This document shows positions 18,087 through 27,774 of a stretch of DNA of 64,000 nt, piece by piece. The stretch covers positions 124,001 through 188,000 of the forward strand of contig CAJXSD010000001.1 of NCBI GenBank assembly GCA_913060475.1. The letters run 5' to 3'. Within the stretch, counting starts at the first letter, position 1, and each line of letters starts with the position of its first letter. Under the pieces are notes generated by a model. That model had not been told where the DNA came from and searched no databases. It saw nothing but the letters and a program-made list of their open reading frames with translations. The DNA comes from an uncultured Paracoccaceae bacterium. Its GTDB lineage: Bacteria; Pseudomonadota; Alphaproteobacteria; Rhodobacterales; Rhodobacteraceae. The position numbers and the translations under genes were made by a program.

Positions 18087-19298
18087 ATGGCACGTGTATT
18101 TTTAATTGTTATGGACTCTGTTGGTATCGGGGGCGCCCCGGATGCCGACCAGTATTACAATGGCGATGTTCCAGATACGGGGGCCAATACCGTGCTGCAT
18201 ATCGCCCAACAGTGTGCCCAAGGGGCCTGCGATGATGGGCGTCGGGGGCCATTGCATGTGCCAAACCTGAACCGATTGGGTTTGGGGGCGGCTGTTGCAC
18301 GGTCGGGGGGACAGGTTGCGCCGAATTTGGATCCAAATCAGGCACAATGTGCTTGGGGCTGTGCCTATGAAACCTCTAAGGGCAAGGATACGCCATCGGG
18401 CCATTGGGAATTGGCAGGCCTGCCCGTCACCTGGGATTGGGGGTATTTTCCCAACACTGTGCCCGCCTTTGATGCAGATGTGGTGCGCACCGTTTGTGAT
18501 GCGGCGCAATGCGATGGAATATTGGGCAATTGCCATGCCTCTGGCACGGCAGTGCTGGATGATTTAGGGGCCCAGCATATCGAAACGGGTTGGCCGATTT
18601 GCTATACCTCGGCGGACAGTGTGTTCCAGATCGCCGCACATGAAACGCATTTTGGATTGCAGCGCCTTTATGATTTATGTGCCGCGTTGGCCCCCATGCT
18701 GCATGATCGTAAAATCGGGCGCGTTATTGCACGTCCCTTTGTTGGTTCTGCGCAGACGGGCTGGACCCGTACCAGCAATCGCCGCGATTATGCGATGCTG
18801 CCGCCGAAGCCGGTGTTAACGCAAACTCTGCAATCCCTGGGCATCGGGGTCTATGGTATCGGTAAAATCGGTGATATATTTTCGATGCAGGGCATTGATC
18901 ACTGCGTCAAGGGGGGCGATGCGGATCTGATGGTGGCGCTGGATCAACATGTTGAAACCGTGCCTGAAAACAGCTTTGTCTTTGCCAATTTTGTGGAATT
19001 TGACAGTTTGTATGGGCATCGTCGCGATGTTGCGGGCTATGCGCGGGCGTTGGAATGGTTTGATCGGGGCATCGGTGATATTTTGCCGAAATTGCGCCCC
19101 GATGATCGCATGATTTTTACCGCCGATCATGGGAACGACCCCACTTGGGTGGGGACCGACCACACGCGTGAACAGGTGCCTGTTTTGGTGGCGGGCATGG
19201 GGCATGCGGATCTGGGCCGTATGAAATTTTCGGATGTGTCCGACTTTGTGAAATCGTGCTTTGCGCAATCACAAGAGACGACCACAAACAAAGGATAG
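18087..19298 (+). CDS. deoB: phosphopentomutase
   Basis: A 403-residue alkaline phosphatase-superfamily mutase that converts (deoxy)ribose 1-phosphate to the 5-phosphate. [12 protein letters not shown] holds the first metal ligand, DTGANTVLH the phospho-Thr segment, and [19 protein letters not shown] the second metal cluster. It starts immediately after the deoA stop. It uses the sugar phosphate released by DeoA. deoC is not in the operon, so the aldolase step must be encoded elsewhere. Confidence 0.96.
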   Translation: MARVFLIVMDSVGIGGAPDADQYYNGDVPDTGANTVLHIAQQCAQGACDDGRRGPLHVPNLNRLGLGAAVARSGGQVAPNLDPNQAQCAWGCAYETSKGKDTPSGHWELAGLPVTWDWGYFPNTVPAFDADVVRTVCDAAQCDGILGNCHASGTAVLDDLGAQHIETGWPICYTSADSVFQIAAHETHFGLQRLYDLCAALAPMLHDRKIGRVIARPFVGSAQTGWTRTSNRRDYAMLPPKPVLTQTLQSLGIGVYGIGKIGDIFSMQGIDHCVKGGDADLMVALDQHVETVPENSFVFANFVEFDSLYGHRRDVAGYARALEWFDRGIGDILPKLRPDDRMIFTADHGNDPTWVGTDHTREQVPVLVAGMGHADLGRMKFSDVSDFVKSCFAQSQETTTNKG

Positions 19299-19307
19299 GA
19301 CGATATT

Positions 19308-19940
19308 ATGGATAACGGGGTAACGGTTGTTGATCACCCATTGGTGCAACACAAACTCACCATCATGCGTGATAAAAACACGCCAACGGCACAGTTTCGT
19401 CAGTTGTTGCGCGAAATCAGTCAATTTTTGGCCTATGAGGCAACGCGTGATCTGGCCTTGGGGACCTGTGACATTGAAACCCCGTTGGTATCGATGCAGG
19501 CCCCGATTTTGGACGGGAAAAAACCGGCACTGATTTCAATTTTGCGGGCGGGCAACGGTTTGCTGGATGGTGTGCTGGATCTGGTCCCTGCGGCGCGTGT
19601 GGGGTTTGTGGGCCTTTACCGCGACGAAGAAACACTACAGCCTGTGCAATATTACTGCAAACTGCCGCAGAATATGGATCAACGCTTTACCATTGTTGTT
19701 GACCCGATGCTAGCGACTGGAAATTCATCAGTGGCCGCCATTGATTTAGTCAAAGACCAAGGCGCCAAGGAAATTTTGTTCCTATGCCTTTTGGCGGCCC
19801 CCGAGGGGATCGAACGTATGCGCACTGCCCATCCTGATGTGCCAATCGTCACCGCCGCGATTGATGAAAAATTGAATGAACTTGGCTATATTATGCCGGG
19901 TTTGGGTGATGCGGGTGATCGGATGTTTGGGACGGCCTAG
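19308..19940 (+). CDS. upp: uracil phosphoribosyltransferase
   Basis: A 210-residue type I PRTase that makes UMP from uracil and PRPP. The PRPP loop is [18 protein letters not shown], and [17 protein letters not shown] and the C-terminal uracil-binding [13 protein letters not shown] are present. Placed last in the salvage operon, it recovers the uracil that DeoA and Cdd release. Nine bases separate it from deoB. It converges with the next gene, 3 bp between stops. Confidence 0.97.
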   Translation: MDNGVTVVDHPLVQHKLTIMRDKNTPTAQFRQLLREISQFLAYEATRDLALGTCDIETPLVSMQAPILDGKKPALISILRAGNGLLDGVLDLVPAARVGFVGLYRDEETLQPVQYYCKLPQNMDQRFTIVVDPMLATGNSSVAAIDLVKDQGAKEILFLCLLAAPEGIERMRTAHPDVPIVTAAIDEKLNELGYIMPGLGDAGDRMFGTA

Positions 19941-19943
19941 GAT

Positions 19944-20963
19944 CTAGCCGCCGCAAATGCCCTGCAAACTGACCCAATCGCGATCCGTCAGGGACACGCG
20001 GGGGGTGTCGGTGCGAATGGCCTCTGCCTCTAACAGGGGCAGGGTTTGTTCCCCAGTTATATCGCGGGCATAGGCATAGGGCGCCATGCGCAGGTTCGCA
20101 GCGCTAAAGGCCGCAATCAATTGATCCATATCAACGGGGACTGGGGCCGATTTGATCAAGGTATCGGCATAATTTTGTATGGCCCTATCGGCCATTTGAC
20201 CTGTGGTTAATATACCAAAGGTCGCCAGCGTCCCAGTTTCGCGCAGGCTGTCGCGCAGTGTAAATTCCGGCGCACGTGCAGTTTTGGCCGCCAAGAGGTA
20301 GCCGGCCAAAACATCCGGATCTTCATGATCTTCGACCAGATGGCTGCTGGCTAGATAAATATTGCCCGGCAACACCAACACATCGCGCAATCCCTGTCGC
20401 AGAATTTCCAATTGTGCATCAGGCCCCAAAATTCGGTCACGCAGTTTTTGAAGTGCCAGATTTGCGATAGGGGCGGAACAGGGCTGCCCTGTATAGGGTC
20501 GCAGATAAAGCGACAGGCGTTCACCCAATTCGATTTGGCTGACCATCGGGATCACCCGCACCGCATAGTCGCGGATTGCCACAGGAACCCAGATCAAAAT
20601 CAACATCAACACGGCAAAGCTGACCCCAATCAGGCTGGCCCAGCGCATGCGGCCCCGTTTTGGGCGGCGGCGATCAATCACGCGACATAGGGTTTCGATG
20701 GCCTCAACCATGGTATCTTCGTTCGCGGCCAGCTCTAGGGTTTCGCGGCTGTCATTGTCGGGGCGATAGATTGCGGGGGTTTTGCCCGGGTTGTCACGTT
20801 TGATTGCGCTTAGCGCCCAATGGCTTAGCGGGCGTTCGTTCAAATCCGAAATGATCAAGGTGCTATCACCCAATGACACAATGACATCGCGCCGCTGTTC
20901 GGCACCATGTTCACGCCACAATGCGGCGGCTTCGATCCGTTGATATTGGGTTAATGCTGTCAT
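19944..20963 (-). CDS. membrane protein with degenerate M48 peptidase-like domain
   Basis: A 339-residue protein of no named family that I recognise. Residues 1-108 are soluble, and a transmembrane helix spans about 109-130. The segment VLVLPGNIYLASSHLVEDHEDPDVLAGYLLAAKTA (about 195-229) has the layout of M48 peptidases, where a G-x-I-x-v strand is followed by an acidic helix carrying HExxH. The zinc motif is replaced by YLLAAKTA, so proteolysis is unlikely. Two Cys (C162, C336) are present, one close to the C terminus. It probably faces the periplasm. It stands alone, downstream of the acyl-CoA ligase on the same strand. Confidence 0.6.
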   Translation of the reverse strand: MTALTQYQRIEAAALWREHGAEQRRDVIVSLGDSTLIISDLNERPLSHWALSAIKRDNPGKTPAIYRPDNDSRETLELAANEDTMVEAIETLCRVIDRRRPKRGRMRWASLIGVSFAVLMLILIWVPVAIRDYAVRVIPMVSQIELGERLSLYLRPYTGQPCSAPIANLALQKLRDRILGPDAQLEILRQGLRDVLVLPGNIYLASSHLVEDHEDPDVLAGYLLAAKTARAPEFTLRDSLRETGTLATFGILTTGQMADRAIQNYADTLIKSAPVPVDMDQLIAAFSAANLRMAPYAYARDITGEQTLPLLEAEAIRTDTPRVSLTDRDWVSLQGICGG

Positions 20964-21029
20964 GCCTGTACATCTTTATATTACTACAGATAGCACAGGC
21001 ATGTCGCGGGGCACAATCACTTGCGCGCC

Positions 21030-22652
21030 TTAGGCAAATTGTTTCCTAAGTTCGAATTTCTGGATTTTACCGGTCGATGTTTTGGGCAATTCTTGGAACA
21101 CAACCGCCTTGGGCGTTTTGAACCCTGCCAGTTTTGTCCGCGCAAAGGCAATTAAATCGGCCTCGGATACGGTTTCACCCTCTTTCAATTCGACGAATGC
21201 ACAGGGCACTTCGCCCCATTTTTCATCAGGCTTGGCCACAACGGCGCATAGGGATACGGCAGGGTGCGCCATCAGCGTCCCTTCGACTTCGACGGAACTG
21301 ATGTTTTCGCCACCCGAAATGATGATATCCTTGGCACGGTCTTGGATCTGGATATAGGTGTCGGGGTGTTGCACCGCGATATCGCCAGAGTGGAAATAAC
21401 CGCCTGCAAAGGCGTCGGCTGTGGCGGTTGGGTTTTTCAAATATCCCTTCATCACGCTGTTGCCGCGGATCATGATTTCGCCTTGGGTGGTGCCATCCAT
21501 GGGAACGGGTTGCATGTCAGCGTCCATGACGGTGATGTGATCCATCATGGGCATCGCCACGCCCTGGCGTGCCTTGATCGCTGCGCGATCGTCGCCGGTC
21601 AGTGTGCCCCATTTGTCATCATCCCACAGACATTCCGTGACATGGCCATAGGTTTCGGTCAGGCCATAGACCTGTTTGACGTTGAATCCCAGTTGTTCAA
21701 TTTTTGCCAGCGTTGCAGGCGCGGGCGGTGCCCCTGCGGTAAAGACCTGAACCGTATGATCAAAGCTGCGCCGTTCGCTGTCTTTGGCGTTGACGATCAT
21801 GTTTAACACAATCGGCGCCCCACCAAAATATCCAACGCCATGGTCCGCGATCCCATCATAGATTGCCTGTGCGGTAATATCGCGGCATCCGACCCAGGTG
21901 CCGCCCAACATCGGCAACATCCAAGTGTGGTTCCAGTTGTTACAATGAAACAGCGGAACGATCGCCATATAGGCAGGAAACAGCGGCATTTGCCAGCTGA
22001 CCGATGTGCCCATGGTCATCAAATATGCGCCGCGGTGGTGGTATACGACACCCTTGGGGCGGCCCGTGGTGCCGGATGTGTAATTCAGCGCCAGACTTTC
22101 CCATTCGTCTTGGGGCATATGCCATTCAAAATCGGCGCGGCCTTGGGCGATGAAATCTTCGTATGTTTGGAACTGGCCCGACGGTTCAAACCCTGCGGCG
22201 GTGTCGACAACCTCGATCACCAAGGGTTTTGCGCCCGACATAGCGTCGATCGCTTGCTGCACCAGCCCGATGAATTGGCTGTCTGCAAGGACAACCTTGG
22301 CCTCGCCATGGTCAAAGATATAGGACACGGTATCCACGTCCAGCCGTGTATTGATTGTGTTCAAAACGGCACCACAGGCGGGAACGCCAAAATGCGCCTC
22401 GGCCTGTGCGGGAATGTTCGGGATCAAGGTCGCAACAACGTCACCTGACCCCACGCCTGCGCGTTGCAGCGCATCGGCCAGCTGGGAACAGCGTGCATAA
22501 TATTGCGCATATGTCGCGCGGTGATCGCCATAGACCACGGCCAAGCGATCAGGAAACACATCACGCGCCCGAACCAAATGGGATAGCGGCGTCAATGGGA
22601 CAAAATTTGCCGCATTTTTGTCCAAGCCTGTTTCATCGCGCATCCAACCCAT
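21030..22652 (-). CDS. AMP-dependent acyl-CoA synthetase (medium/long-chain type)
   Basis: A 540-residue adenylate-forming enzyme that activates a fatty or related acid to its CoA ester. The P-loop is LNYTSGTTGRPKGVVYHHRG, the A5 region is VYGLTETYGHV, and the hinge/A8 is YFHSGDIAVQHPDTYIQIQDR. The final A10 Lys lies in LPKTSTGKIQKFELR. Overall it resembles the roseobacter acyl--CoA ligases with the N terminus TGLDKNAANFVPLTPLSHL; chain specificity cannot be read. AGGAGG precedes the ATG. The beta-oxidation island begins 3 kb away but is not cotranscribed with it. Confidence 0.88.
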   Translation of the reverse strand: MGWMRDETGLDKNAANFVPLTPLSHLVRARDVFPDRLAVVYGDHRATYAQYYARCSQLADALQRAGVGSGDVVATLIPNIPAQAEAHFGVPACGAVLNTINTRLDVDTVSYIFDHGEAKVVLADSQFIGLVQQAIDAMSGAKPLVIEVVDTAAGFEPSGQFQTYEDFIAQGRADFEWHMPQDEWESLALNYTSGTTGRPKGVVYHHRGAYLMTMGTSVSWQMPLFPAYMAIVPLFHCNNWNHTWMLPMLGGTWVGCRDITAQAIYDGIADHGVGYFGGAPIVLNMIVNAKDSERRSFDHTVQVFTAGAPPAPATLAKIEQLGFNVKQVYGLTETYGHVTECLWDDDKWGTLTGDDRAAIKARQGVAMPMMDHITVMDADMQPVPMDGTTQGEIMIRGNSVMKGYLKNPTATADAFAGGYFHSGDIAVQHPDTYIQIQDRAKDIIISGGENISSVEVEGTLMAHPAVSLCAVVAKPDEKWGEVPCAFVELKEGETVSEADLIAFARTKLAGFKTPKAVVFQELPKTSTGKIQKFELRKQFA

Positions 22653-22727
22653 GGTGTCCTCCTACTTTCATCGGTATGTGTCGTTTTAAGAACAGATTTA
22701 ATCTGTGAAATCCAGAAAAGAAAAGCC

Positions 22728-23636
22728 ATGAGCGACGCAAACATCCAAAATAATCCACGCGCTGCCGCCCTGTCGATGATTGGGGCCATGGCGATTATCG
22801 GAACGATCGACAATTTCATCGCCGTCATCGCGCGCGACATTGGATTGTGGCAATTCCAGATCCTGCGCGCGGCCCTAGCATTGCCGATGTTGTGGGGGGC
22901 TGTGATGTTCGGGTTTGGCCAGATGTTGCCCAAAAAATGGATGGCCGTTTTCGTGCGCAGTGCGTTGTTGGCCACCGCGATGGTGTTTTATTTTGGCGCA
23001 CTTGCCTTTTTGCCCATTTCGCAGGCCTTGGCCGGTTTATTAACGGCCCCCATTTTCGTGGTGGTGATCACCGCATTGTTTCGCGGCGTATCGGTGGGGC
23101 CTACGCGCTATTTGGCGGTGATCATTGGGTTTGTCGGTACGATGTTGGTTCTGGATGTATCGCCCCTGGCGTTGGAATGGACGGTGATCATGCCGGTGTT
23201 TGGCGGTGTGTTCTATGCCTTGGCCGCAATTGTGACCCGTGATTATTGTCAGGATGAAAGCCCGATTGCCATGTTGGCCATGTTAATGGTGTTCCAGATG
23301 ATTATTGGGGCCGTGGCCTTGGCCGTTTTGGCCCAAATGGACCCGATGGTGCCTGCGGGTCGCGATGGGTTTTTGGTGCGCGGCTGGATTTGGGATCTGG
23401 CGCAGGTCTGGCCATTTTTGGTAATCCAGGCGGCGGGATCCCTGATCGGGGTGGGATTGATTATTCGCGCCTATCAACAGGGCGAAGCATCCTATGTGGC
23501 CATTATCGAATACTGTGTCTTTGTCTTTGGCCCCGGTGCGGCCTGGGTGATGTTTGGCGACACAATCACCCTGATCCAAGGGGTTGGCATTATGATGATT
23601 GTCGCCGCAGGTGGATTGATCGTGCGCCGGATCTAA
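22728..23636 (+). CDS. DMT-superfamily (EamA) transporter
   Basis: A 302-residue membrane protein with ten predicted hydrophobic helices in two EamA repeats. The inner loop marks of the family are present, such as FLPISQALAGLLTAPIFVVVIT and SYVAIIEYCVFVFGPGAAWVMFGD. It is probably an exporter of small metabolites. It is divergent from the acyl-CoA ligase gene. Its 3' third is overlapped by the open antisense frame of the damaged hydrolase gene. Confidence 0.85.
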   Translation: MSDANIQNNPRAAALSMIGAMAIIGTIDNFIAVIARDIGLWQFQILRAALALPMLWGAVMFGFGQMLPKKWMAVFVRSALLATAMVFYFGALAFLPISQALAGLLTAPIFVVVITALFRGVSVGPTRYLAVIIGFVGTMLVLDVSPLALEWTVIMPVFGGVFYALAAIVTRDYCQDESPIAMLAMLMVFQMIIGAVALAVLAQMDPMVPAGRDGFLVRGWIWDLAQVWPFLVIQAAGSLIGVGLIIRAYQQGEASYVAIIEYCVFVFGPGAAWVMFGDTITLIQGVGIMMIVAAGGLIVRRI

Positions 23637-24511
23637 CGCGCGCCCATCGATGCAGACCTCGACATCTTGGGGTTCGTATTTTTGCAAAATATCCAACCCG
23701 TTTTTGGTGCAAATCCCCATGAAATCGAAATGCGTGTAGGCGTGCATTTCCAGATATTGCGTGATTTGTGTCGGCAAGGTTTCAACCAACAGTCGCGAAT
23801 TGCGATCCAAATCAACATGTCCAGCCGTTGCGCTATAGATCAAAACAGGCGTTGTGATTTTGGCCAGGCTGGCGGGGTCGAATGTTTGCGCACCGCCCAT
23901 ATCGAACAAAACGGCCGCCTTGATCCTGGGATCGCTGGCATCCTGTTCCAGCGCGCCAATGTCCTCAGGTGTTTTGCCGATATTCCAGTCGTCCAAAATG
24001 GAACAGACCAAATCATCGGGCGTTTCAGCACATATTGCATCAATGCGCGATTGATCGTAACCCGCCCCAATCGTTGACATGACCGACATACCGCCCAAAG
24101 AATGGCCCACCGCGAAAATGCGATCTGGGTCAATCAGGGGGGCAAATTCGTCGTCAGACAACAGATCATCAATGATGCGACTGATGTCTTGGGGGCGGCG
24201 CCATAGTTCGCGGCGATCCTCGGCGTCATCGGCAAAAAACGATGTGCCAGGGTGATGGACCCCCGCAACGATATACCCGCGCTGGGTCAGCGATTGGGCC
24301 AGCCACGCTTGGCCCATTGCGGTGCCCATGATGCCGTGGGATACGATGACCAAGGGGTGTTGACCCGCCGTGGCGCGCGCGTTTTTGATGGCCTCAATGC
24401 CTTGCCAAACTTTGTTGCCTTGCACGGTCTTGATCCGTTTGGTGTCGGTTGTGGGATACCAAACAAAACCTTTCAGGGTGCGGCTGCCTTGGGTGTCTTA
24501 GATAGTTTCAT
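23637..24511 (-). pseudogene. alpha/beta-hydrolase gene (dienelactone hydrolase/PAF-AH-like), frameshifted at its start and lacking a normal end
   Basis: The core reads as an alpha/beta hydrolase with a full catalytic set: VSHGIMG oxyanion loop, nucleophile elbow GHSLGG, a DPRIKAAVLFDMGG acidic strand and the C-terminal His in HAYTHFDFMGIC. The natural start is probably the ATG at 24511 behind AAGGATT, but that frame stops after 12 codons. The hydrolase frame opens 5 bases after a TAA with the expected DTQGSRTLKGFVWYPT, so a single-base deletion near 24500 would explain it. A GTG at 24425 could still start a shortened protein. At the other end the frame runs past CIDGRALD and continues antisense into the DMT gene to 23283, losing the family C terminus. 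It could be a recent pseudogene or a sequence error. Confidence 0.65.
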
Positions 24512-24610
24512 GAATTTAATCCTTGTGTTTTGTGATAGGTCCAAGATTTGATGAAACAGCCAGAAAAACAATGCGTTGGCCCCTGTCTGATTGTCCCAAA
24601 ACGTGATCAA

Positions 24611-24639
24611 GGACAGATCACACGCCAAATAGGACAGAT
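24611..24639. promoter_or_regulatory. 21-bp-spaced direct repeats at the AraC regulator start
   Basis: GGACAGAT occurs at 24611-24618 and again at 24632-24639, in phase by two helical turns and ending just before the start codon. AraC-type proteins bind such direct repeats. Self-repression is a reasonable reading. Confidence 0.4.
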
Positions 24640-24642
24640 GTG

Positions 24643-25563
24643 ATGCTGTCCCTGCCTTTGCCCCTGATTAATTTTGCCTTGGCACTGGCCGCTTTGGCGG
24701 CTGCGTGGCGGCTGGATTTGGGGAATCAAATTTCCCGCTGGATGTTTCGCGGCGCTTTGGCGGTGTCGGCCCTGTTGTTTTTGGGGTTCTTGGCCATGGT
24801 CTATGACCGGTCCAGGATGAATGGGTTTATAACGTCCGATCTGCTTTTGTTGCCAACGCTTGCGCTGAATCTGGCAAATTTGTTTGATCTGTGGCCCCTA
24901 TGGGATGTGATCCTTGGGGGCATATATCTGATCCATGCGCTGGGTATTTTATGGATCTGGCGCAAGGGGTCGGATGCCTTGGTCAATGCGCGTATGGGGC
25001 AGGTGGATATTTTACGCAAATGGATGCTGGGGTGTGCTGGGGTCTTGATCCTTGTCACGATCATGGATGGCGGGATTGCCATGGCCTTTGCCTTGGGGCG
25101 TGTGGCCTTGGCCGAAAATATGATTGCGGCAGGGGCCATTATGATCTGCGCTGCGTTGATTGTGGGCCTATGGGCAATGTCGCGGAAATCTGAGCCGCAG
25201 ATATCCAATCCCGCGGTTCGTCGCGGCGAAGCGGACAAAATCGAAATGATGGTGGCCGATCACCTGCGCGATACGATGATATTTACCGATCCGAATTTAA
25301 CGCTGGATCGATTGGCAAAACGGGTCCACTTGCCTGCCCGCAAAATTTCCGCAGCAATCAATCAGGCGCGCGGGGTGAATGTATCACAGTATATCAATGA
25401 ATTTCGCATAGCCCACGCGGTCGAATTATTGGCAACCACGGGCGACAGTGTCACGAAAATTGCAGATGATTGCGGATTTCTGACGCGGTCCAATTTTTAC
25501 CGCGAATTTCAGCGGGTTCATGGCATGCCCCCCGCCGCATTTCGCAGCGGCGCGGGGCAATAG
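24643..25563 (+). CDS. membrane-bound AraC-family transcriptional regulator
   Basis: A 306-residue protein. The first 190 residues hold about six hydrophobic helices. The last 100 form an AraC/XylS DNA-binding domain: DRLAKRVHLPARKISAAINQARG is the first helix-turn-helix and VTKIADDCGFLTRSNFYREFQRVHGMPPAAFR the second, with the usual signature. ATG 24643 is preferred to the GTG at 24640. Membrane AraC proteins of this kind often sit beside a hydrolase gene, and here the damaged hydrolase is divergent from it. Direct repeats overlap its ribosome site. Confidence 0.83.
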   Translation: MLSLPLPLINFALALAALAAAWRLDLGNQISRWMFRGALAVSALLFLGFLAMVYDRSRMNGFITSDLLLLPTLALNLANLFDLWPLWDVILGGIYLIHALGILWIWRKGSDALVNARMGQVDILRKWMLGCAGVLILVTIMDGGIAMAFALGRVALAENMIAAGAIMICAALIVGLWAMSRKSEPQISNPAVRRGEADKIEMMVADHLRDTMIFTDPNLTLDRLAKRVHLPARKISAAINQARGVNVSQYINEFRIAHAVELLATTGDSVTKIADDCGFLTRSNFYREFQRVHGMPPAAFRSGAGQ

Positions 25564-25565
25564 GT

Positions 25566-27764
25566 TTATGCAGCTTGGTCAGATGTGCCAAACCGACCAT
25601 AGAATGATTGACCCTTGTCAGCCATGTCGCGCAGCAAATCAGGGCAGGCAAAGCGATCGCCATAGGCGGCCTGCAACTGATCACACCGTTCCGCCGCATA
25701 TTCTGATCCAAGGATGTCAAACCAGCTTAGCGGGCCACCCGTCCAAGGGGCAAAGCCCCAGCCAAGGATCGCGCCCACATCGCCTTCGCGGATGTCCATT
25801 AACACGCCTTCTTCTAGGGCGCGCACGGCCTCTAGGGTTTGGACAAACATCAAACGATGCTGCACCTCGGTCACATCAGGTTGCTGTTCCAGTCGTGGGT
25901 ATTGCGCGGCCAAGCCATCCCAATATCCCAAACGTTTGCCCGCGTCATCATAGGCGAAAAATCCGGCCTTGGCCTTGCGTCCCAAACGGCCCTGTTCCTC
26001 CATCCAGAAAATGATGTCATCGACAGCACCATCGGGATAGGCATCACCCATCGCAGCACGTGTCGCACGGGCGATTTTTGCACCCAGATCAATGGATGTT
26101 TCATCGACCAGCTGAATGGGCCCCACGGGGAACCCCATCATCCGCGCAGCATTGTCGATCAGGGCAGGGGCCACGCCTTCGCCGATCATACGGATGCCTT
26201 CGTTGATATAGGGGATGATACAGCGGTTGGCATAGAAAAACCGCGCATCATTGACCACAATCGGGGTTTTGCGAATTTGGCGGACATAATCCAATGCCTT
26301 GGCCACGGCGCGATCGCCCGTTTCACGACCCTTGATAATTTCGACCAGCAACATTTTTTCAACAGGGCTGAAAAAATGGATGCCGATGAATTGATCGGGA
26401 CGCTTGGACGCTTTGGCCAATTCACTGATGGGCAGGGTGGATGTGTTTGACGCAAAAATGCAATCTTGGGGGACGACCGCTTCGACCTTAGCGGTGATGT
26501 CTGCCTTGACGGCGGGGTCTTCGAACACGGCCTCGATGATCAGATCCACATCGGACAGAGAATTTAGGTCCGTTGTGGCATTGATCCGCGCCAAGAGCGC
26601 ATCCTTTTTCTCGGGCGTTGCTTTGCCGCGTTTGATGCCCTTGTCCATATAGGTTTCGCTATAGGCTTTGCCGCGGTCTGCGGCCTCTTGGGTTTGGTCG
26701 ATCAACACAACATCGATCCCCGCCTGTGCCGAGACCAAGGCAATGCCGGCCCCCATCATGCCCGCGCCCAATACGCCGACCTTGGTCACGCGCTGGTCCG
26801 GGATACCTGCTGGGCGCACCGCGCCTTTTTCCAGGGCCCCTTTGTTGATGAACAGACTGCGGATCATCGCGCTGCTGGAGGGGTTCATCAGAACGTTGGT
26901 AAACCAGCGGGCTTCGACCTTTAACGCGGTATCAAATGGCACCTGCGCGCCCTCGTACACCGCGCTTAGCAATGCTTTGGCCGCGGGAAAGGCGCCCTTG
27001 GTTTTGCCATTCACCATGGCCGATGCCCCGACAAAAGTCATGAAACCTGCCGGATGATAAGGCGTGCCCCCGGGCATTTTATAGCCCTTGGCATCCCATG
27101 GTTTGACAATATCAGCATCTGTTGCGTTCAGCACCCAGTCGCGGGCCGCGGCCATTGGATCATCGCTGATGTCGTCAATCAGACCTGCGGCCTTGGCGGC
27201 CTTGGGTGATACGGTTTTCCCTTCTAGCAGGTATTGCGATGCCCCCATCGCGCCCAGTTTACGCACCAAACGGGTTGTGCCCCCTGCGCCCGGGAAAATG
27301 CCCACCATAATTTCAGGCAGGCCGATTTTGGCCTTGGGGTTGTCGGCGGCGAAAATACGGTGCGTTGACAGCGGCAATTCCAGCCCGATGCCCAAGGCCG
27401 TCCCGGGCAGGACCGAGGCAATCGGTTTGCCGCCCTTGTTTGTTTTGGGATCCATGCCCGCGCGTTCAATTTTGCGCAAAAACGCGTGCATTTGCATGAT
27501 GCCATCAAACAACCCCTGGGCAGGGTTGTCGCCCGCATTGTTGCGCATGTCCGCCAGAATGTTCAAATCCATACCGGCGGCAAAATCAGGCTTGCCACTG
27601 GTGATAATCGCGCCCTTGATCGCATCGTCTGCAATGACCTGATCAATCATGCCATCCAGTTCGGCAATCGCCGTATTGTTCAGCACATTCATCGATTTCT
27701 CGGGGCAATCCCAAGTGATATTTGCGATGCCATCGGCATCAATGTTCATTGTGAAATCAGCCAT
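25566..27764 (-). CDS. fadJ: bifunctional enoyl-CoA hydratase/3-hydroxyacyl-CoA dehydrogenase
   Basis: A 732-residue multifunctional beta-oxidation protein. Residues 1-190 are the crotonase domain (PDFAAGMDLNIL, PGTALGIGLELPL, LPEIMVGIFPGAGGT with the catalytic Glu). From about 315 the 3-hydroxyacyl-CoA dehydrogenase follows, with the NAD loop LGAGMMGAGIALVSAQAGIDVVLID and the catalytic IHFFSPVEKMLLVEII. Start 27764 was chosen because the longer frame adds an unrelated N terminus. The thiolase gene ends 10 bp upstream, so both are one transcript. The symbol could equally be fadB. Confidence 0.93.
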   Translation of the reverse strand: MADFTMNIDADGIANITWDCPEKSMNVLNNTAIAELDGMIDQVIADDAIKGAIITSGKPDFAAGMDLNILADMRNNAGDNPAQGLFDGIMQMHAFLRKIERAGMDPKTNKGGKPIASVLPGTALGIGLELPLSTHRIFAADNPKAKIGLPEIMVGIFPGAGGTTRLVRKLGAMGASQYLLEGKTVSPKAAKAAGLIDDISDDPMAAARDWVLNATDADIVKPWDAKGYKMPGGTPYHPAGFMTFVGASAMVNGKTKGAFPAAKALLSAVYEGAQVPFDTALKVEARWFTNVLMNPSSSAMIRSLFINKGALEKGAVRPAGIPDQRVTKVGVLGAGMMGAGIALVSAQAGIDVVLIDQTQEAADRGKAYSETYMDKGIKRGKATPEKKDALLARINATTDLNSLSDVDLIIEAVFEDPAVKADITAKVEAVVPQDCIFASNTSTLPISELAKASKRPDQFIGIHFFSPVEKMLLVEIIKGRETGDRAVAKALDYVRQIRKTPIVVNDARFFYANRCIIPYINEGIRMIGEGVAPALIDNAARMMGFPVGPIQLVDETSIDLGAKIARATRAAMGDAYPDGAVDDIIFWMEEQGRLGRKAKAGFFAYDDAGKRLGYWDGLAAQYPRLEQQPDVTEVQHRLMFVQTLEAVRALEEGVLMDIREGDVGAILGWGFAPWTGGPLSWFDILGSEYAAERCDQLQAAYGDRFACPDLLRDMADKGQSFYGRFGTSDQAA

Positions 27765-27774
27765 TTTTGCCCCC

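Noticed and set aside
23283-23636. Antisense extension of the hydrolase frame as a real C-terminal domain
   Set aside because: It overlaps the DMT transporter gene, and the residues are low in hydrophobics and rich in His/Asp/Asn with no family match; read as run-on after damage.
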